A stretch of DNA of 55,768 nucleotides from Blastococcus saxobsidens (lineage in GTDB: Bacteria; Actinomycetota; Actinomycetes; Mycobacteriales; Geodermatophilaceae): the NCBI RefSeq assembly GCF_002938435.1, contig NZ_POQT01000030.1:1-55768 (forward strand), read 5' to 3'. A program made the translations under genes and the position numbers. Numbering within the stretch: the first letter of the stretch is position 1; the number at the start of each line of letters is the position of its first letter. This document shows positions 39,513 to 48,911 of this stretch, one piece after another. Below the pieces are notes generated by a model. That model was not told the origin of the DNA. It saw only the letters and a program-made list of their open reading frames with translations, and made no database searches.

Positions 39513-39517
39513 ACCTT
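39512..39517 (+). promoter_or_regulatory. -10 box of a probable leaderless promoter of the second LysR gene
   Basis: TACCTT fits TANNNT and ends 6 nt before ATG 39524. There is no ribosome binding site. Confidence 0.48.
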
Positions 39518-39523
39518 GCGTGC

Positions 39524-40423
39524 ATGGCGTTCACGTTGGAGCAGCTGCGCGGTTTCCTGGCCGTCGCCGAGGAGCTGCACTTCGGGCGAGCGGCCGAGCG
39601 GCTGAAGATGACGCAGCCCCCGCTCAGCCGCCAGATCCAGAAGCTCGAGCGGGTCGTCGGCGCCCAATTGCTCGAGCGGGACAACCGCAGGGTGGCGCTC
39701 ACCGCCGCCGGCGAGGTGTTCCTGGCCGAGGCGCGGAGGCTCCTGTCGCTGGCCGACAGTGCTCCCGAGCTCGCCCGCCGGGTGTCGTCCGGATCCCGCG
39801 GCGTGGTGCGGATCGGCTTCACCGCCGCCTCCACCTACGGCACGCTCGGCCGGCTGCTCGACCAGGTGGACCGGGGCCTGCCGGACATCGGTCTCGACCT
39901 GCAGGAGATGGTCACCCGCGAGCAGGTCGCCGCGCTGCTCGCCGAGGAGGTGGACCTCGGTCTGGCGCGTCCGCCCTTCGACGCCGACACGTTCGGGTCG
40001 CGGCTCCTGCAGCGCGAGGCGCTGCTCGTCGCCGTCCCCGTGGGGCACCGGCTCCTGGACCTGGGGCGCGACGTGGTGGCCGACGACCTGGCCGCCGAGC
40101 CGGTCGTCATGCACTCGCCCACCCGCGCGCGGTACTTCTACGACCTGGTCGTCAGCATGGTGCCGTCGGCCTCGGGGAACGCCGTGCACACCGTCAGCCA
40201 GGTGCTCACGATGCTCTGGCTCGTCGCCGCCGGGCGCGGGATCGCCTTCGTGCCGGCCTCGGCGGCGCGCCTGCCCATCGAGGGGATCGGGTTCACCCGG
40301 CTCGAGACGCCGGTGCCCGATCCGGTGGAGCTGCACCTGCTCTGGGTGCGGGAGTCCCGCAACCCGGCGCTGTGGCGGGTGCTCGAGCTGCTGGAGCGGA
40401 CCGAGGCGCCCACCGGCGGCTGA
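39524..40423 (+). CDS. LysR-family regulator of the sugar-diacid region
   Basis: The 299-residue protein has the LysR helix-turn-helix (LEQLRGFLAVAEELHFGRAAE, then QPPLSRQIQKLERVVGAQLL) and an effector-binding domain with FTAASTYGTLGRLL. It resembles the LysR group typified by CbbR/BenM-like regulators, but the effector is unknown. It is divergent from tctC and lies 148 nt before kdgD, with a LysR box over its own promoter. Glucarate, galactarate or a shared intermediate would be sensible effectors. Confidence 0.91.
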   Translation: MAFTLEQLRGFLAVAEELHFGRAAERLKMTQPPLSRQIQKLERVVGAQLLERDNRRVALTAAGEVFLAEARRLLSLADSAPELARRVSSGSRGVVRIGFTAASTYGTLGRLLDQVDRGLPDIGLDLQEMVTREQVAALLAEEVDLGLARPPFDADTFGSRLLQREALLVAVPVGHRLLDLGRDVVADDLAAEPVVMHSPTRARYFYDLVVSMVPSASGNAVHTVSQVLTMLWLVAAGRGIAFVPASAARLPIEGIGFTRLETPVPDPVELHLLWVRESRNPALWRVLELLERTEAPTGG

Positions 40424-40424
40424 C

Positions 40425-40475
40425 GATGCCTGAAGGGCATCGAACGATGCGAAACAACTCTTGGACACGCATCGT
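40425..40475. promoter_or_regulatory. Cluster of inverted GATGC/GCATC half-sites upstream of kdgD
   Basis: Three symmetric arrangements overlap: GATGCC/GGCATC (40425-40430, 40436-40441), GCATCG/CGATGC (40437-40442, 40445-40450) and ACGATGCG/CGCATCGT (40444-40451, 40468-40475). The last pair flanks the -35 of the kdgD promoter. The first pair, directly after the LysR stop, could also act as a short hairpin. Confidence 0.55.
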
Positions 40476-40491
40476 GGGCGCTTCCTACGGT
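40459..40491 (+). promoter_or_regulatory. kdgD operon promoter
   Basis: TTGGACA, 18 nt and TACGGT (40486-40491) match the tctC promoter in sequence and spacing. The start point would be near 40498, about 74 nt before the GTG of kdgD. Confidence 0.66.
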
Positions 40492-40571
40492 GACGCCGAC
40501 CACCGCTCGTGCCCGCCGACGTCCTGTCGTGGCACCGCGCGGACCCGTCGGAACCCCGAGGACCTGATCCC

Positions 40572-41486
40572 GTGACGCTGCTGCCCCCCGACGCTCTCGC
40601 CGACCGGCTGAAGTCCGGCCTGCTGTCCTTCCCGGTGACCCACTTCGACGCCGACCTGCGCGTGGACGAGGCCCGGTACCGGGAGCACCTGGCCTGGCAG
40701 TCGAGCTTCGACGTGGCCGGGCTCTTCGCGGCCGGCGGCACGGGCGAGGGGTTCTCGCTGACCTCGGCGGAGATCGACCGCGTGCTGCGCATCGCCGTCG
40801 AGGAGTCGGGCGACCGGGTACCCGTCCTGGCCCCGGCGACCGGGAGCACCGCCCAGGCGGTCGCCCAGGCGCAGGCCGCCGAGGAGGCCGGCGCCTCCGG
40901 GATCCTGCTCTTCCCGCCGTACCTGACCGAGGCCAGCCAGGCCGGCCTCGTCGAGCACATCGGCGCCGTGTGCCGGGCGACCGATCTCGGCGTCATCGTC
41001 TACAGCCGCGCCAACGCCGTGCTCACCGACAGCACCGTCGCCGAGGTGGCCGACCGCAACCCCACGCTCATCGGGCTGAAGGACGGCGTCGGCGACATCG
41101 AGCAGATGACGCGGACCTACGCCAAGGTCGGCGACCGCTTGATCTACGTCGGGGGCCTGCCCACCGCCGAGACGTTCGCCCTCCCGCTGCTCCAGCTCGG
41201 CGTGAGCACCTACTCCTCGGCTCTGTACAACTTCCTGCCCGAGTTCGCGCTGCGCTTCTACGCCGCGGTGCGGGCGCAGGACCGGACGGCGGTCTACGCG
41301 ATGCTCAACGACTTCGTGATCCCCTACATCGACATCCGCGACCGCACCAAGGGCTACGCGGTGTCCATCGTCAAGGCCGGGCTCACCGCCGTCGGCCGCG
41401 ACGGGGGCCGGGTGCGCCCGCCGCTGACCGACCTCACCGAGACCGAGCTGGCGGAGCTGACGACCCTGGTCTCCAGGGTCTCCTGA
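40572..41486 (+). CDS. kdgD: 5-dehydro-4-deoxyglucarate dehydratase
   Basis: KdgD (EC 4.2.1.41) removes water and CO2 from 5-keto-4-deoxyglucarate to give 2,5-dioxopentanoate. The 304-residue TIM barrel of the DapA/NAL family has [14 protein letters not shown] at the N-terminus, [11 protein letters not shown], the Tyr144 (VIVYSRANA) and Schiff-base Lys170 ([10 protein letters not shown]). GTG 40572 gives the family length; GAGGAC lies upstream, and an in-frame ATG at 40509 is less likely. It opens an eight-gene operon ending at 50356. Confidence 0.93.
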   Translation: MTLLPPDALADRLKSGLLSFPVTHFDADLRVDEARYREHLAWQSSFDVAGLFAAGGTGEGFSLTSAEIDRVLRIAVEESGDRVPVLAPATGSTAQAVAQAQAAEEAGASGILLFPPYLTEASQAGLVEHIGAVCRATDLGVIVYSRANAVLTDSTVAEVADRNPTLIGLKDGVGDIEQMTRTYAKVGDRLIYVGGLPTAETFALPLLQLGVSTYSSALYNFLPEFALRFYAAVRAQDRTAVYAMLNDFVIPYIDIRDRTKGYAVSIVKAGLTAVGRDGGRVRPPLTDLTETELAELTTLVSRVS

Positions 41487-41511
41487 GCCCGGCCGACGAG
41501 GAGGAGCAGCG

Positions 41512-42843
41512 ATGAGCGACCGAACGCCCACCGTGATCGCCGTCGAGGTCGTGCCCGTAGCCGGGCACGACAGCATGCTGCTGAACCTCAGCGGCGCCCA
41601 CGGACCCTTCTTCACCCGCAACATCGCGATCGTCACCGACTCCGAGGGCCGCACGGGCCTCGGGGAGGTGCCGGGCGGGGAGGCGATCCGCCGCACGATC
41701 ACCGACGCCGGGCACCTGCTGGTGGGCCGGTCGGTCGCCGAGTACGGCAGCCTGCTGCGCGAGGTCGCGACGACCTTCGCCGACCGGGACGCCGGCGGGC
41801 GCGGCCTGCAGACCTTCGACCTGCGCACGACCATCCACGCCGTCACCGCCCTGGAGTCGGCGCTGCTGGACCTGCTGGGCCAGCACCTCGGCGTGCCGGT
41901 GGCGGAGCTGCTGGGTGAGGGGCAGCAGCGCGACAGCGTCCCCATGCTGGGCTACCTCTTCTACGTCGGGGACCGCACCTCCACCGACCTGCCCTACCTG
42001 CGGGAGACCGACCCGGCCGACGACTGGGAGCGGCTGCGGCGCGAGGAGGCGATGACGCCGGAGGCGGTCGTCGCCCTGGCCGAGGCGGCGCAGGCGCGGT
42101 ACGGGTTCTCCGACTTCAAGCTGAAGGGCGGGGTGCTGCCGGGGGAGCAGGAGGTCGAGGCCGTCCGGGCCCTGGCCCGCCGGTTCCCCGACGCGCGGAT
42201 CACCCTGGACCCCAACGGCGGGTGGCTGCTGGCCGATGCCGTGCGGCTGTGCCGGGACCTGGCGGGCGTCCTGGCCTACGCCGAGGACCCGGTGGGCGCC
42301 GAGGGCGGCTTCTCCGGCCGCGAGGTGATGGCCGAGTTCAAGCGCGCCACCGGGCTGCCCACCGCGACGAACATGATCGCCACCGACTGGCGGCAGATGG
42401 CGCACGCGGTGCGGACGAACGCCGTCGACATCCCGCTGGCCGACCCGCACTTCTGGACCATGCGCGGTTCGGTACGCGTCGCCCAGCTGTGCTCGGACTT
42501 CGGCCTCACCTGGGGCTCGCACTCCAACAACCACTTCGACATCTCGCTGGCGATGTTCACCCAGGTGGGCGCCGCGGCGCCCGGGGAGATCACGGCGCTG
42601 GACACCCACTGGATCTGGCAGGACGGCCAGCCGCTCACGAAGGAGCCGCTGCAGATCCGCGACGGCGCCATCGCCGTGCCGACCACGCCGGGCCTGGGGG
42701 TGGAGCTCGACCGGGACGCTCTCGACGAGGCCCACCGGCTCTACCTCGAGCAGGGCTTGAGTGCGCGCGACGACGCCGTCGCCATGCAGTACCTCGTCCC
42801 CGGCTGGGAGTTCGACCCCAAGCGCCCCTGCCTCGTCCGCTGA
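41512..42843 (+). CDS. gudD: Glucarate dehydratase
   Basis: GudD (EC 4.2.1.40) dehydrates D-glucarate to 5-keto-4-deoxyglucarate. The 443-residue enolase-superfamily enzyme has the GudD-type N-terminus ([19 protein letters not shown]), [20 protein letters not shown], the catalytic Lys in DFKLKGG, metal ligands in LDPNGGW and [17 protein letters not shown], and the catalytic His in [10 protein letters not shown]. The ATG has GAGGAGGAG upstream, 25 nt after kdgD. All expected active-site motifs are present. Confidence 0.94.
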   Translation: MSDRTPTVIAVEVVPVAGHDSMLLNLSGAHGPFFTRNIAIVTDSEGRTGLGEVPGGEAIRRTITDAGHLLVGRSVAEYGSLLREVATTFADRDAGGRGLQTFDLRTTIHAVTALESALLDLLGQHLGVPVAELLGEGQQRDSVPMLGYLFYVGDRTSTDLPYLRETDPADDWERLRREEAMTPEAVVALAEAAQARYGFSDFKLKGGVLPGEQEVEAVRALARRFPDARITLDPNGGWLLADAVRLCRDLAGVLAYAEDPVGAEGGFSGREVMAEFKRATGLPTATNMIATDWRQMAHAVRTNAVDIPLADPHFWTMRGSVRVAQLCSDFGLTWGSHSNNHFDISLAMFTQVGAAAPGEITALDTHWIWQDGQPLTKEPLQIRDGAIAVPTTPGLGVELDRDALDEAHRLYLEQGLSARDDAVAMQYLVPGWEFDPKRPCLVR

Positions 42844-42873
42844 TCCATCCCCACCCACAGCCTGGAGCGCCCC

Positions 42874-44043
42874 GTGACCGCTGTCCCCTCGGTCGTCCGC
42901 ACCGACAGCCCCGCCGTCGTCGACCGGATCGAGTCGGTGACGCTGTCGTCGGTCGTCCTGCCGCTGGCGAACGCGATCAGCGACGCCAAGGTCTTCACCG
43001 GCCGGCAGCGGCCCATGACCGAGGTGGTCTTCCTGTTCGCGGAGATCCGCACCGAGGCCGGTCTCGAGGGTGTCGGCTTCGGCTACTCCAAGCGCGCCGG
43101 CGGGCCGGCCCAGTTCGCGCACGCCCGGGAGGTCGCGCCGGACCTCATCGGCGAGGACCCGAGCGACATCGCCCGGCTGTGGACCAAGCTGGTCTGGGCC
43201 GGTGCCTCGGTCGGTCGCAGCGGGGCCTCCACCCAGGCCATCGCCGCCATCGACATCGCCCTCTGGGACCTCAAGGCCAAGCGCGCCGGGCTGCCCCTGG
43301 CCAAGCTGCTGGGCGCCCACGGGGACTCAGTACGCTGCTACAACACCTCGGGCGGCTTCCTGCACGAGTCGATCGAGCAGGTCAAGGACAACGCCACCCG
43401 CACGCTCGCCGAGGGCATCGGCGGCATCAAGATCAAGGTGGGCCTGCCGGACTCGGCCGAGGACCTGCGCCGCGTGCGCGCGGTGCGCGAGCACATCGGC
43501 GACGCCGTCCCGCTCATGGTCGACGCCAACCAGCAGTGGGACCGGCCCACCGCGATGCGGGTCAGCCGCGCGCTGGAGGAGTTCGACCTCACCTGGATCG
43601 AGGAGCCGCTGGACGCCTACGACGCGGAGGGCCACGCCCAGCTCGCGCGGACGCTCGACACCGCCGTCGCCACCGGTGAGATGCTGACCAGCGTCCCCGA
43701 GCACTACGAACTCATCCGGCAGGGATCGGTCGACATCATCCAGCCCGACGCCCCCCGGATCGGGGGGATCACCCAGTTCCTCAAGCTGGCGGCGCTCGCC
43801 GAGCACAGCAACCTCCAGCTGGCGCCGCACTTCGCCATGGAGATCCACCTGCACCTCGCCGCGGCCTATCCGCACGGCACCTGGGTGGAGCACTTCGACT
43901 GGCTGCACCCCCTGTTCCACGAGCGGCTGGAGATCCGGGACGGCCGCATGCACCTCTCCGACCGTCCCGGGCTCGGCGTGACGCTCACCGACCAGGCCCG
44001 TGCCTGGACCGTGGACACCGTCCGCATCGACGCCCCGCACTGA
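42874..44043 (+). CDS. L-talarate/galactarate dehydratase (enolase superfamily)
   Basis: The 389-residue protein follows the Salmonella talarate/galactarate dehydratase pattern, as I recall it: PLANAISDAKVFTGRQ, GVGFGYSKRAGG, KLVWAGASVGRSG, CYNTSGGFLHES, the catalytic Lys in GIKIKVG, ligands in DANQQWDRPTA, IEEPLDAYD and ATGEMLTS, and the His in PHFAMEIHLHLAAAYP. It would convert galactarate or L-talarate to 5-keto-4-deoxyglucarate, so it feeds the same KdgD step as GudD. GTG 42874 follows GGAGCG, 30 nt after gudD. A GarD-type galactarate dehydratase belongs to a different fold and is not present. Confidence 0.87.
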   Translation: MTAVPSVVRTDSPAVVDRIESVTLSSVVLPLANAISDAKVFTGRQRPMTEVVFLFAEIRTEAGLEGVGFGYSKRAGGPAQFAHAREVAPDLIGEDPSDIARLWTKLVWAGASVGRSGASTQAIAAIDIALWDLKAKRAGLPLAKLLGAHGDSVRCYNTSGGFLHESIEQVKDNATRTLAEGIGGIKIKVGLPDSAEDLRRVRAVREHIGDAVPLMVDANQQWDRPTAMRVSRALEEFDLTWIEEPLDAYDAEGHAQLARTLDTAVATGEMLTSVPEHYELIRQGSVDIIQPDAPRIGGITQFLKLAALAEHSNLQLAPHFAMEIHLHLAAAYPHGTWVEHFDWLHPLFHERLEIRDGRMHLSDRPGLGVTLTDQARAWTVDTVRIDAPH

Positions 44044-44074
44044 CCGCCGTCCGCACCACCCCGAGGAGCACCCG

Positions 44075-45607
44075 ATGACCGCATCTCCCGCCACCGGCGT
44101 CGTCAGCATCGATCCGCGCACCGGGGAGGAGGTCGAGGTCGTCGCCCCCGAGACGACCCCCGACGAGGTCGACCGCCTGTGCGCCGCAGCCCTGGCCGCC
44201 TTCCCGGCGCTCGACGCGATGGGCCGTGCCGGCCGGGCCGCCCTGCTCGTCGCGCTCGCCGACGCGCTCGAGGCGCGCCGGGAGGACGTCGTCGCAGTGG
44301 CCGACCGGGAGACCGGCCTGGGCGCCACCCGGCTGAACGGCGAGCTCACCCGGACCTGCTACCAGCTGCGGCTGTTCGGTGAGGTCCTCCAGGAGGGCAG
44401 CTACCTCGAGGCGACGATCGACCACCCCGGCGACACCCCGATGGGCCCGCGGCCGGACCTGCGCCGCATGCTCGTGCCGATCGGTCCGGTCGCCGTCTTC
44501 GGCGCCAGCAACTTCCCGCTCGCCTTCTCGGTGCCGGGCGGCGACACCGCCTCGGCGCTGGCCGCCGGCTGCCCGGTGGTCGTCAAGGCGCACCACTCCC
44601 ACCCCGCGACCTCGCAGCTGGTGTTCGACGTGCTGGCCGGGGCGGCGTCCGCCACGGGAGCGCCGGAGGGCACGCTGGGCATCGTCCACGGCCTGCAGGC
44701 CGGCGCGCAGCTGGTGGCGCACCCGGCGATCCGGGCGGTGGGCTTCACCGGATCGGTGAACGGCGGCCGGGCCCTGCTCGAGATCATCGAGCGCCGTCCG
44801 GACCCGGTGCCGTTCTTCGGCGAGCTCTCCAGCCTCAACCCGTTGGTCGTCACCCCGCGGGCGGCCGCCGAGCGCGGCGAGCAGGTCGGCCGCGAGCTGG
44901 TCGCCTCCTTCACCCTCGGCGCGGGGCAGTTCTGCACCAAGCCGGGGCTGGCCTTCGTGCCCGAGGGCGCCGAGGGCGACGCGGTCGTCGCCGCGATGGC
45001 CGAGGCCGTGCGCGGCAGCGCGCCCCAGGTCCTGCTCAACGCCGGCATCGCCGACTCCTACCGGCGGATCTCCGCCTCGCTCGCCGGCCTGCCGGGTGTC
45101 GGGACCGTCGCCTCCGGCGACGAGGCGGACGGGCCGGGCTTCCTGGCCACCCCGCTGCTGCTGGAGACCACCGCCGCGGACCTGCCGCACGAGGTGACCG
45201 AGGAGTGCTTCGGCCCGGTCTCGGTCGTCGCCCGCTACGACGGCGAGAAGTCGCTGTTCTCGGCGCTGGGCGCGATGCCGTCGTCGCTGACCGCCACCGT
45301 GCTGCGCGGGCAGGGCGAGACGGAGCTGCCGCTGGCCATCTCCCAGGAGCTGCGCACCCGCGCAGGCCGGCTGGTCTACGACGCCTACCCGACGGGCGTC
45401 GCGGTCTCCTGGGCCCAGCACCACGGGGGGCCGTGGCCGTCCACCAACTCCCAGCACACCTCGGTCGGCACCAGTGCCATCCGCCGGTTCCTCCGTCCGG
45501 TCACGTGGCAGGGCGCACCGCAGGAGGTGCTGCCCGAGGAGCTGACCGACGGCTACCAGGGCATCCCTCGGCGGATCGACGGGAAGCTGCAGCTGCCCCG
45601 TGAGTGA
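44075..45607 (+). CDS. 2,5-dioxovalerate (2-ketoglutarate semialdehyde) dehydrogenase
   Basis: The 510-residue aldehyde dehydrogenase oxidises 2,5-dioxopentanoate to 2-oxoglutarate (EC 1.2.1.26), the last step of the aldarate route. It has FGASNFPLAFSVPGGDTASA, the catalytic Glu in FGELSSLNP, the nucleophile Cys in GAGQFCTKPGL, and EECFGPVSVV. The fatty-aldehyde/KGSADH subgroup is supported by HSHPATSQLV. ATG 44075 has GAGGAG upstream. The next gene starts 8 nt before its stop. Confidence 0.92.
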   Translation: MTASPATGVVSIDPRTGEEVEVVAPETTPDEVDRLCAAALAAFPALDAMGRAGRAALLVALADALEARREDVVAVADRETGLGATRLNGELTRTCYQLRLFGEVLQEGSYLEATIDHPGDTPMGPRPDLRRMLVPIGPVAVFGASNFPLAFSVPGGDTASALAAGCPVVVKAHHSHPATSQLVFDVLAGAASATGAPEGTLGIVHGLQAGAQLVAHPAIRAVGFTGSVNGGRALLEIIERRPDPVPFFGELSSLNPLVVTPRAAAERGEQVGRELVASFTLGAGQFCTKPGLAFVPEGAEGDAVVAAMAEAVRGSAPQVLLNAGIADSYRRISASLAGLPGVGTVASGDEADGPGFLATPLLLETTAADLPHEVTEECFGPVSVVARYDGEKSLFSALGAMPSSLTATVLRGQGETELPLAISQELRTRAGRLVYDAYPTGVAVSWAQHHGGPWPSTNSQHTSVGTSAIRRFLRPVTWQGAPQEVLPEELTDGYQGIPRRIDGKLQLPRE

Positions 45608-46463
45608 ACGGATCGCCCTCGTCAGCTCCGAGCGGGGGCTCCGGGTCGACCCCGACCTGCCGCTCGCGAGCTCGGCGATGCGGCAGGCCGGGCTCGCCGT
45701 CGACCTCGTCCGCTGGGACGACGCCGCCGTGGACTGGGCCGGCTACGACCTGGCCGTCGTCCGGTCCTGCTGGGACTACGCCTGGCGGCTGGAGGAGTTC
45801 CTCGGCTGGGCGGCGTCCGTGGACCGGCTGCGCAACGACGTGGCGCTGCTGCGGTGGAACACCGACAAGACCTACCTGCGCGATCTCGAGCGGGCCGGTC
45901 TCCCGGTGGTGCCGACGGTGTGGAACCCGGTGCGTGCCGATGAGCTGCCGGACGCGGGGGAGTGGGTCGTGAAGCCGTCGGTCTCGGCCGGCTCGCGGGA
46001 CACCGCCCGGTGGCCGGACCGGGCGGCGACGCTGGCGCACGTCGCCGAGCTGACCGACCGGGGGCGCACCGCCATGGTGCAGCCGTACCTGGACAGCGTC
46101 GACGACGCCGGTGAGACCGCGATGCTGTTCCTCGGCGGCAGCTTCTCCCACGCGGTCCGCAAGGGCCCGCTGCTCAGGCGCGGCGAAGGGGTCCGGCAGG
46201 ACCGCGACAGCCGCGGCGACCTGCGCAGGGTGGACCCCACGGCCGGCCAGCGCGAGGTCGCCGAGGCGGTGTTCGCGGCGGTCGGCGGGCTCGTGCCCGG
46301 GGCCCGGTCCCCGCTCTACGCGCGGATCGACCTGGTGGACGGCGCCCACGGCCGCCCGGTCGTCCTCGAGCTGGAGCTCACCGAACCGAGCCTCTTCCTC
46401 CCGCAGGCTCCCGAGGGGGCGTCGGCGCTGGTCCGCGCCGTGGAGGCGGAACTGTCCCGGTGA
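45600..46463 (+). CDS. ATP-grasp domain protein of unknown substrate
   Basis: The 287-residue protein begins ERIALVSSERG and has the layout of RimK/glutathione-synthetase-like ATP-grasp ligases: WNTDKTYLRDLERAGLPVVPT for the pre-ATP-grasp helix, EWVVKPSVSAGSRDTARW for the nucleotide Lys and glycine loop, MVQPYLDSVDDAGETAMLF, and a metal-binding end YARIDLVDGAHGRPVVLELELTEPSLFL (Glu/Asp ligands). Such enzymes join a carboxylate to an amine or thiol with ATP. GTG 45600 overlaps the dehydrogenase gene by 8 nt and its stop overlaps the AEC gene. Homologues are widespread in actinobacteria but I know no defined substrate. Confidence 0.82.
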   Translation: MSERIALVSSERGLRVDPDLPLASSAMRQAGLAVDLVRWDDAAVDWAGYDLAVVRSCWDYAWRLEEFLGWAASVDRLRNDVALLRWNTDKTYLRDLERAGLPVVPTVWNPVRADELPDAGEWVVKPSVSAGSRDTARWPDRAATLAHVAELTDRGRTAMVQPYLDSVDDAGETAMLFLGGSFSHAVRKGPLLRRGEGVRQDRDSRGDLRRVDPTAGQREVAEAVFAAVGGLVPGARSPLYARIDLVDGAHGRPVVLELELTEPSLFLPQAPEGASALVRAVEAELSR

Positions 46464-47386
46464 GCGGGGTGCTGGGCGGCTTCGCGGCCCTGGGCGCGGT
46501 GATCGCGGTCGGCTGGGTGGTGGGCCGCACCGGGGTGCTCGGGGCTGGCGCCCCCACCATCTTGTCCCGCCTGTCGTTCTTCGTGGCGACCCCGGCCCTG
46601 CTGTTCCTCACCCTCGGAGAGGCCGACACCCACGCCGTCCTGTCGGCCGGCCTCGTCGGCACGGCGGGCAGCGCCGTGGTGACCGCGCTGCTGTTCGCCG
46701 GCCTGGCCCGGTGGCGCTGGCGCCTGCCGGCCGCCCAGCTCACGACCGGAGCGCTGTCCTCGGCCTACGTGAACGCGGGGAACCTCGGCATCCCGGTGTC
46801 GGTGTACATCCTCGGCGACGCGGCCTACGTGGCGCCGGTGCTGCTCTTCCAGGTGCTGGTGATGGCGCCGGTCGGGCTGGCCGTGCTCGCCGGCTCCCGT
46901 GCCGGCGGTGGCGCCCCGTCCTGGCGGACGCTGCTGCTGCAGCCGCTCAGGACCCCGGTGGTGATCGGGTGCGCGCTGGGTCTGCTGCTGGCCGCCAGCG
47001 GGCTGGAGCTGCCCGACCAGGTGCTCGAACCGATCCGGCTGATCGCCGCGCTCGCGGTGCCGGCCGCGCTCGTGGCCTACGGCATGACCCTGCACGGCGC
47101 TCCGCGGCCGGCCGCCGGCGCGCTGGCCGGACAGGTGTGGCTGGCCGTCGTCCTGAAGAACCTCGTCATGCCGGCGATCGCCTACGCGCTGGGTCGCTGG
47201 GGGGCCGGGCTCGACGGCGTCGAGCTGCTCGCCGTCACCGTCACCTCGGCGCTGCCCACCGCGCAGAACGTCTTCGTCTACGCGGCGACCTACGACCGGG
47301 GCACGCTGCTGGCCCGGGACGTGATCCTGCTGAGCACGGTGCTGTCGGTCCCCGTGCTCGTCGGCGTCGCCCTGCTGCTCGGATGA
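46460..47386 (+). CDS. AEC-family carboxylate transporter
   Basis: The 308-residue membrane protein has ten predicted helices in two repeated halves with the AEC signatures SRLSFFVATPALLFLTL, SAYVNAGNLGIPVSVYILG, YGMTLHG and LPTAQNVFVYAATYDRG. Characterised bacterial members carry malate or malonate. Its position between diacid catabolism and malate:quinone oxidoreductase suggests a C4-dicarboxylate; this is inference. The GTG overlaps the ATP-grasp stop by 4 nt. Confidence 0.9.
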   Translation: MSGVLGGFAALGAVIAVGWVVGRTGVLGAGAPTILSRLSFFVATPALLFLTLGEADTHAVLSAGLVGTAGSAVVTALLFAGLARWRWRLPAAQLTTGALSSAYVNAGNLGIPVSVYILGDAAYVAPVLLFQVLVMAPVGLAVLAGSRAGGGAPSWRTLLLQPLRTPVVIGCALGLLLAASGLELPDQVLEPIRLIAALAVPAALVAYGMTLHGAPRPAAGALAGQVWLAVVLKNLVMPAIAYALGRWGAGLDGVELLAVTVTSALPTAQNVFVYAATYDRGTLLARDVILLSTVLSVPVLVGVALLLG

Positions 47387-47399
47387 GAGGAAGAGAACC

Positions 47400-48911
47400 G
47401 TGACCGGGATCCCGGTGGAGGACCACGACGTCGTCCTGCTCGGCGGCGGCATCATGAGCGCCACGTTGGGCACGCTCCTGGGGGAGCTCGAGCCGGGCTG
47501 GCGGATCGCCGTCGTCGAGCGGCTGGAGGAGGCCGGGCTGGAGAGCTCCAGCGCCTGGAACAACGCCGGCACCGGGCACGCCGGCCTCTGCGAGTTCAAC
47601 TACACGCCCCGGCGGGGAGACGGTTCCGTCGATGCCGCCCCTGCGGTCGAGATCGGGGAGCAGTTCGCCACGTCGCTGGTCTTCTGGGCGGACCTCGTCG
47701 AGCGGGGGGTCCTCGGGGCGCCCGGGGACTTCGTCCGCCCCGTGCCGCACCTCGGCTTCGGCCGTGGGGCGGCTGGGGTGGGCTACCTCCGCGCCCGCTG
47801 GGCGGCCCTGCGGGACCACCCGCTCTTCGCCGACCTGGAGTTCAGCGACGACCCCGACGTCCTGGCGGGCTGGGCGCCCCTGATGTTCGGCGGCCGGCGG
47901 CCCGGGGGCGAGCCGGTCGCGCTCACCCGCTCACGGCATGGCACCGACGTCGACTTCGGAGTCCTGGCCCGCCGGCTCCTGGCGGGCCTGCAGCGCGCGG
48001 GCGCGGTCGTGCGGACCGGGCACGACGTGAGCTCCCTGCACCGGGACGGCGGCGCGTGGCTCGTGGACGTGCGCGACCGGCGCACCGGGGCGCGGCGGCG
48101 GCTGCGGGCGCGGTACGTCTTCGTCGGGGCCGGCGGGGGCACGCTGCCGCTGCTGCAGCGTGCCCGGGTGCCCGAGGTCCGGCGGTACGGTGCCTTCCCG
48201 ATCAGCGGCCAGTTCCTGCGCACGTCGCGGCCGGACCTCGTCGCCGCCCACCACGCCAAGGTCTACGGCCACGCCGCCCCCGGGGCGCCGCCGATCTCCG
48301 TGCCGCACCTGGACCACCGGACCGTGGAGGGACGGGAGTACCTGCTCTTCGGTCCGTTCGCCGCCTTCTCGCCGCGCTTCCTGCGTGCCGGGCGGCTCAC
48401 CGACCTGCCGCGATCCGTGCGGCGCACGAACCTGCCCGTGCTGGCGGCCTCGGCCCGGGACAACCGCGCGCTCATGGCGTACCTGGTGCGGCAGATCGCC
48501 CAGCCGCAGCGGGCGCGGCTGGCCGCCCTCGCCGGGTTCGTCCCCGACGTGCGGGCCGAGGACTGGGAGCTGGTGACGGCGGGTCAGCGCGTGCAGGTGC
48601 TCAAGATGGCCGGCGGCCGAGGGGCGATGGTGGGGTTCGGCACCGAGATCGTCACCTCCGCCGGCGGCACGCTGGCCGCGCTGCTGGGTGCCTCCCCGGG
48701 CGCCTCGACGGCGGTGTCGGCGATGGTCGACGTCCTCGCCGCGAGCTTCCCGCACCGGATGGCGGAGTGGAGCCCGCGGCTGCGGGAGCTCGCACCCGCC
48801 GCGCACCCCTCCCGCGCGGACCCGGACGAACTGCCGGCACGCGTTGCGGCGGCCCGGCGGGTGCTCCGTCTCGACCCATCCGGCCCCGCCACTCCCGAGG
48901 AGCCCGCATGA
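47400..48911 (+). CDS. mqo: Malate:quinone oxidoreductase
   Basis: Mqo (EC 1.1.5.4) is a peripheral membrane FAD enzyme that oxidises malate to oxaloacetate and reduces quinone. The 503-residue protein has the FAD-binding start DVVLLGGGIMSATLGTLL, SSSAWNNAGTGHAGLCEFNYTP, GGTLPLLQ, AKVYGHAAPGAPPISVPHLD and FGPFAAFSPRFL, all family marks. GTG 47400 has GAGAGGAAGAG upstream, 13 nt after the transporter gene. The stop overlaps the next ATG (ATGA). Confidence 0.94.
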   Translation: MTGIPVEDHDVVLLGGGIMSATLGTLLGELEPGWRIAVVERLEEAGLESSSAWNNAGTGHAGLCEFNYTPRRGDGSVDAAPAVEIGEQFATSLVFWADLVERGVLGAPGDFVRPVPHLGFGRGAAGVGYLRARWAALRDHPLFADLEFSDDPDVLAGWAPLMFGGRRPGGEPVALTRSRHGTDVDFGVLARRLLAGLQRAGAVVRTGHDVSSLHRDGGAWLVDVRDRRTGARRRLRARYVFVGAGGGTLPLLQRARVPEVRRYGAFPISGQFLRTSRPDLVAAHHAKVYGHAAPGAPPISVPHLDHRTVEGREYLLFGPFAAFSPRFLRAGRLTDLPRSVRRTNLPVLAASARDNRALMAYLVRQIAQPQRARLAALAGFVPDVRAEDWELVTAGQRVQVLKMAGGRGAMVGFGTEIVTSAGGTLAALLGASPGASTAVSAMVDVLAASFPHRMAEWSPRLRELAPAAHPSRADPDELPARVAAARRVLRLDPSGPATPEEPA

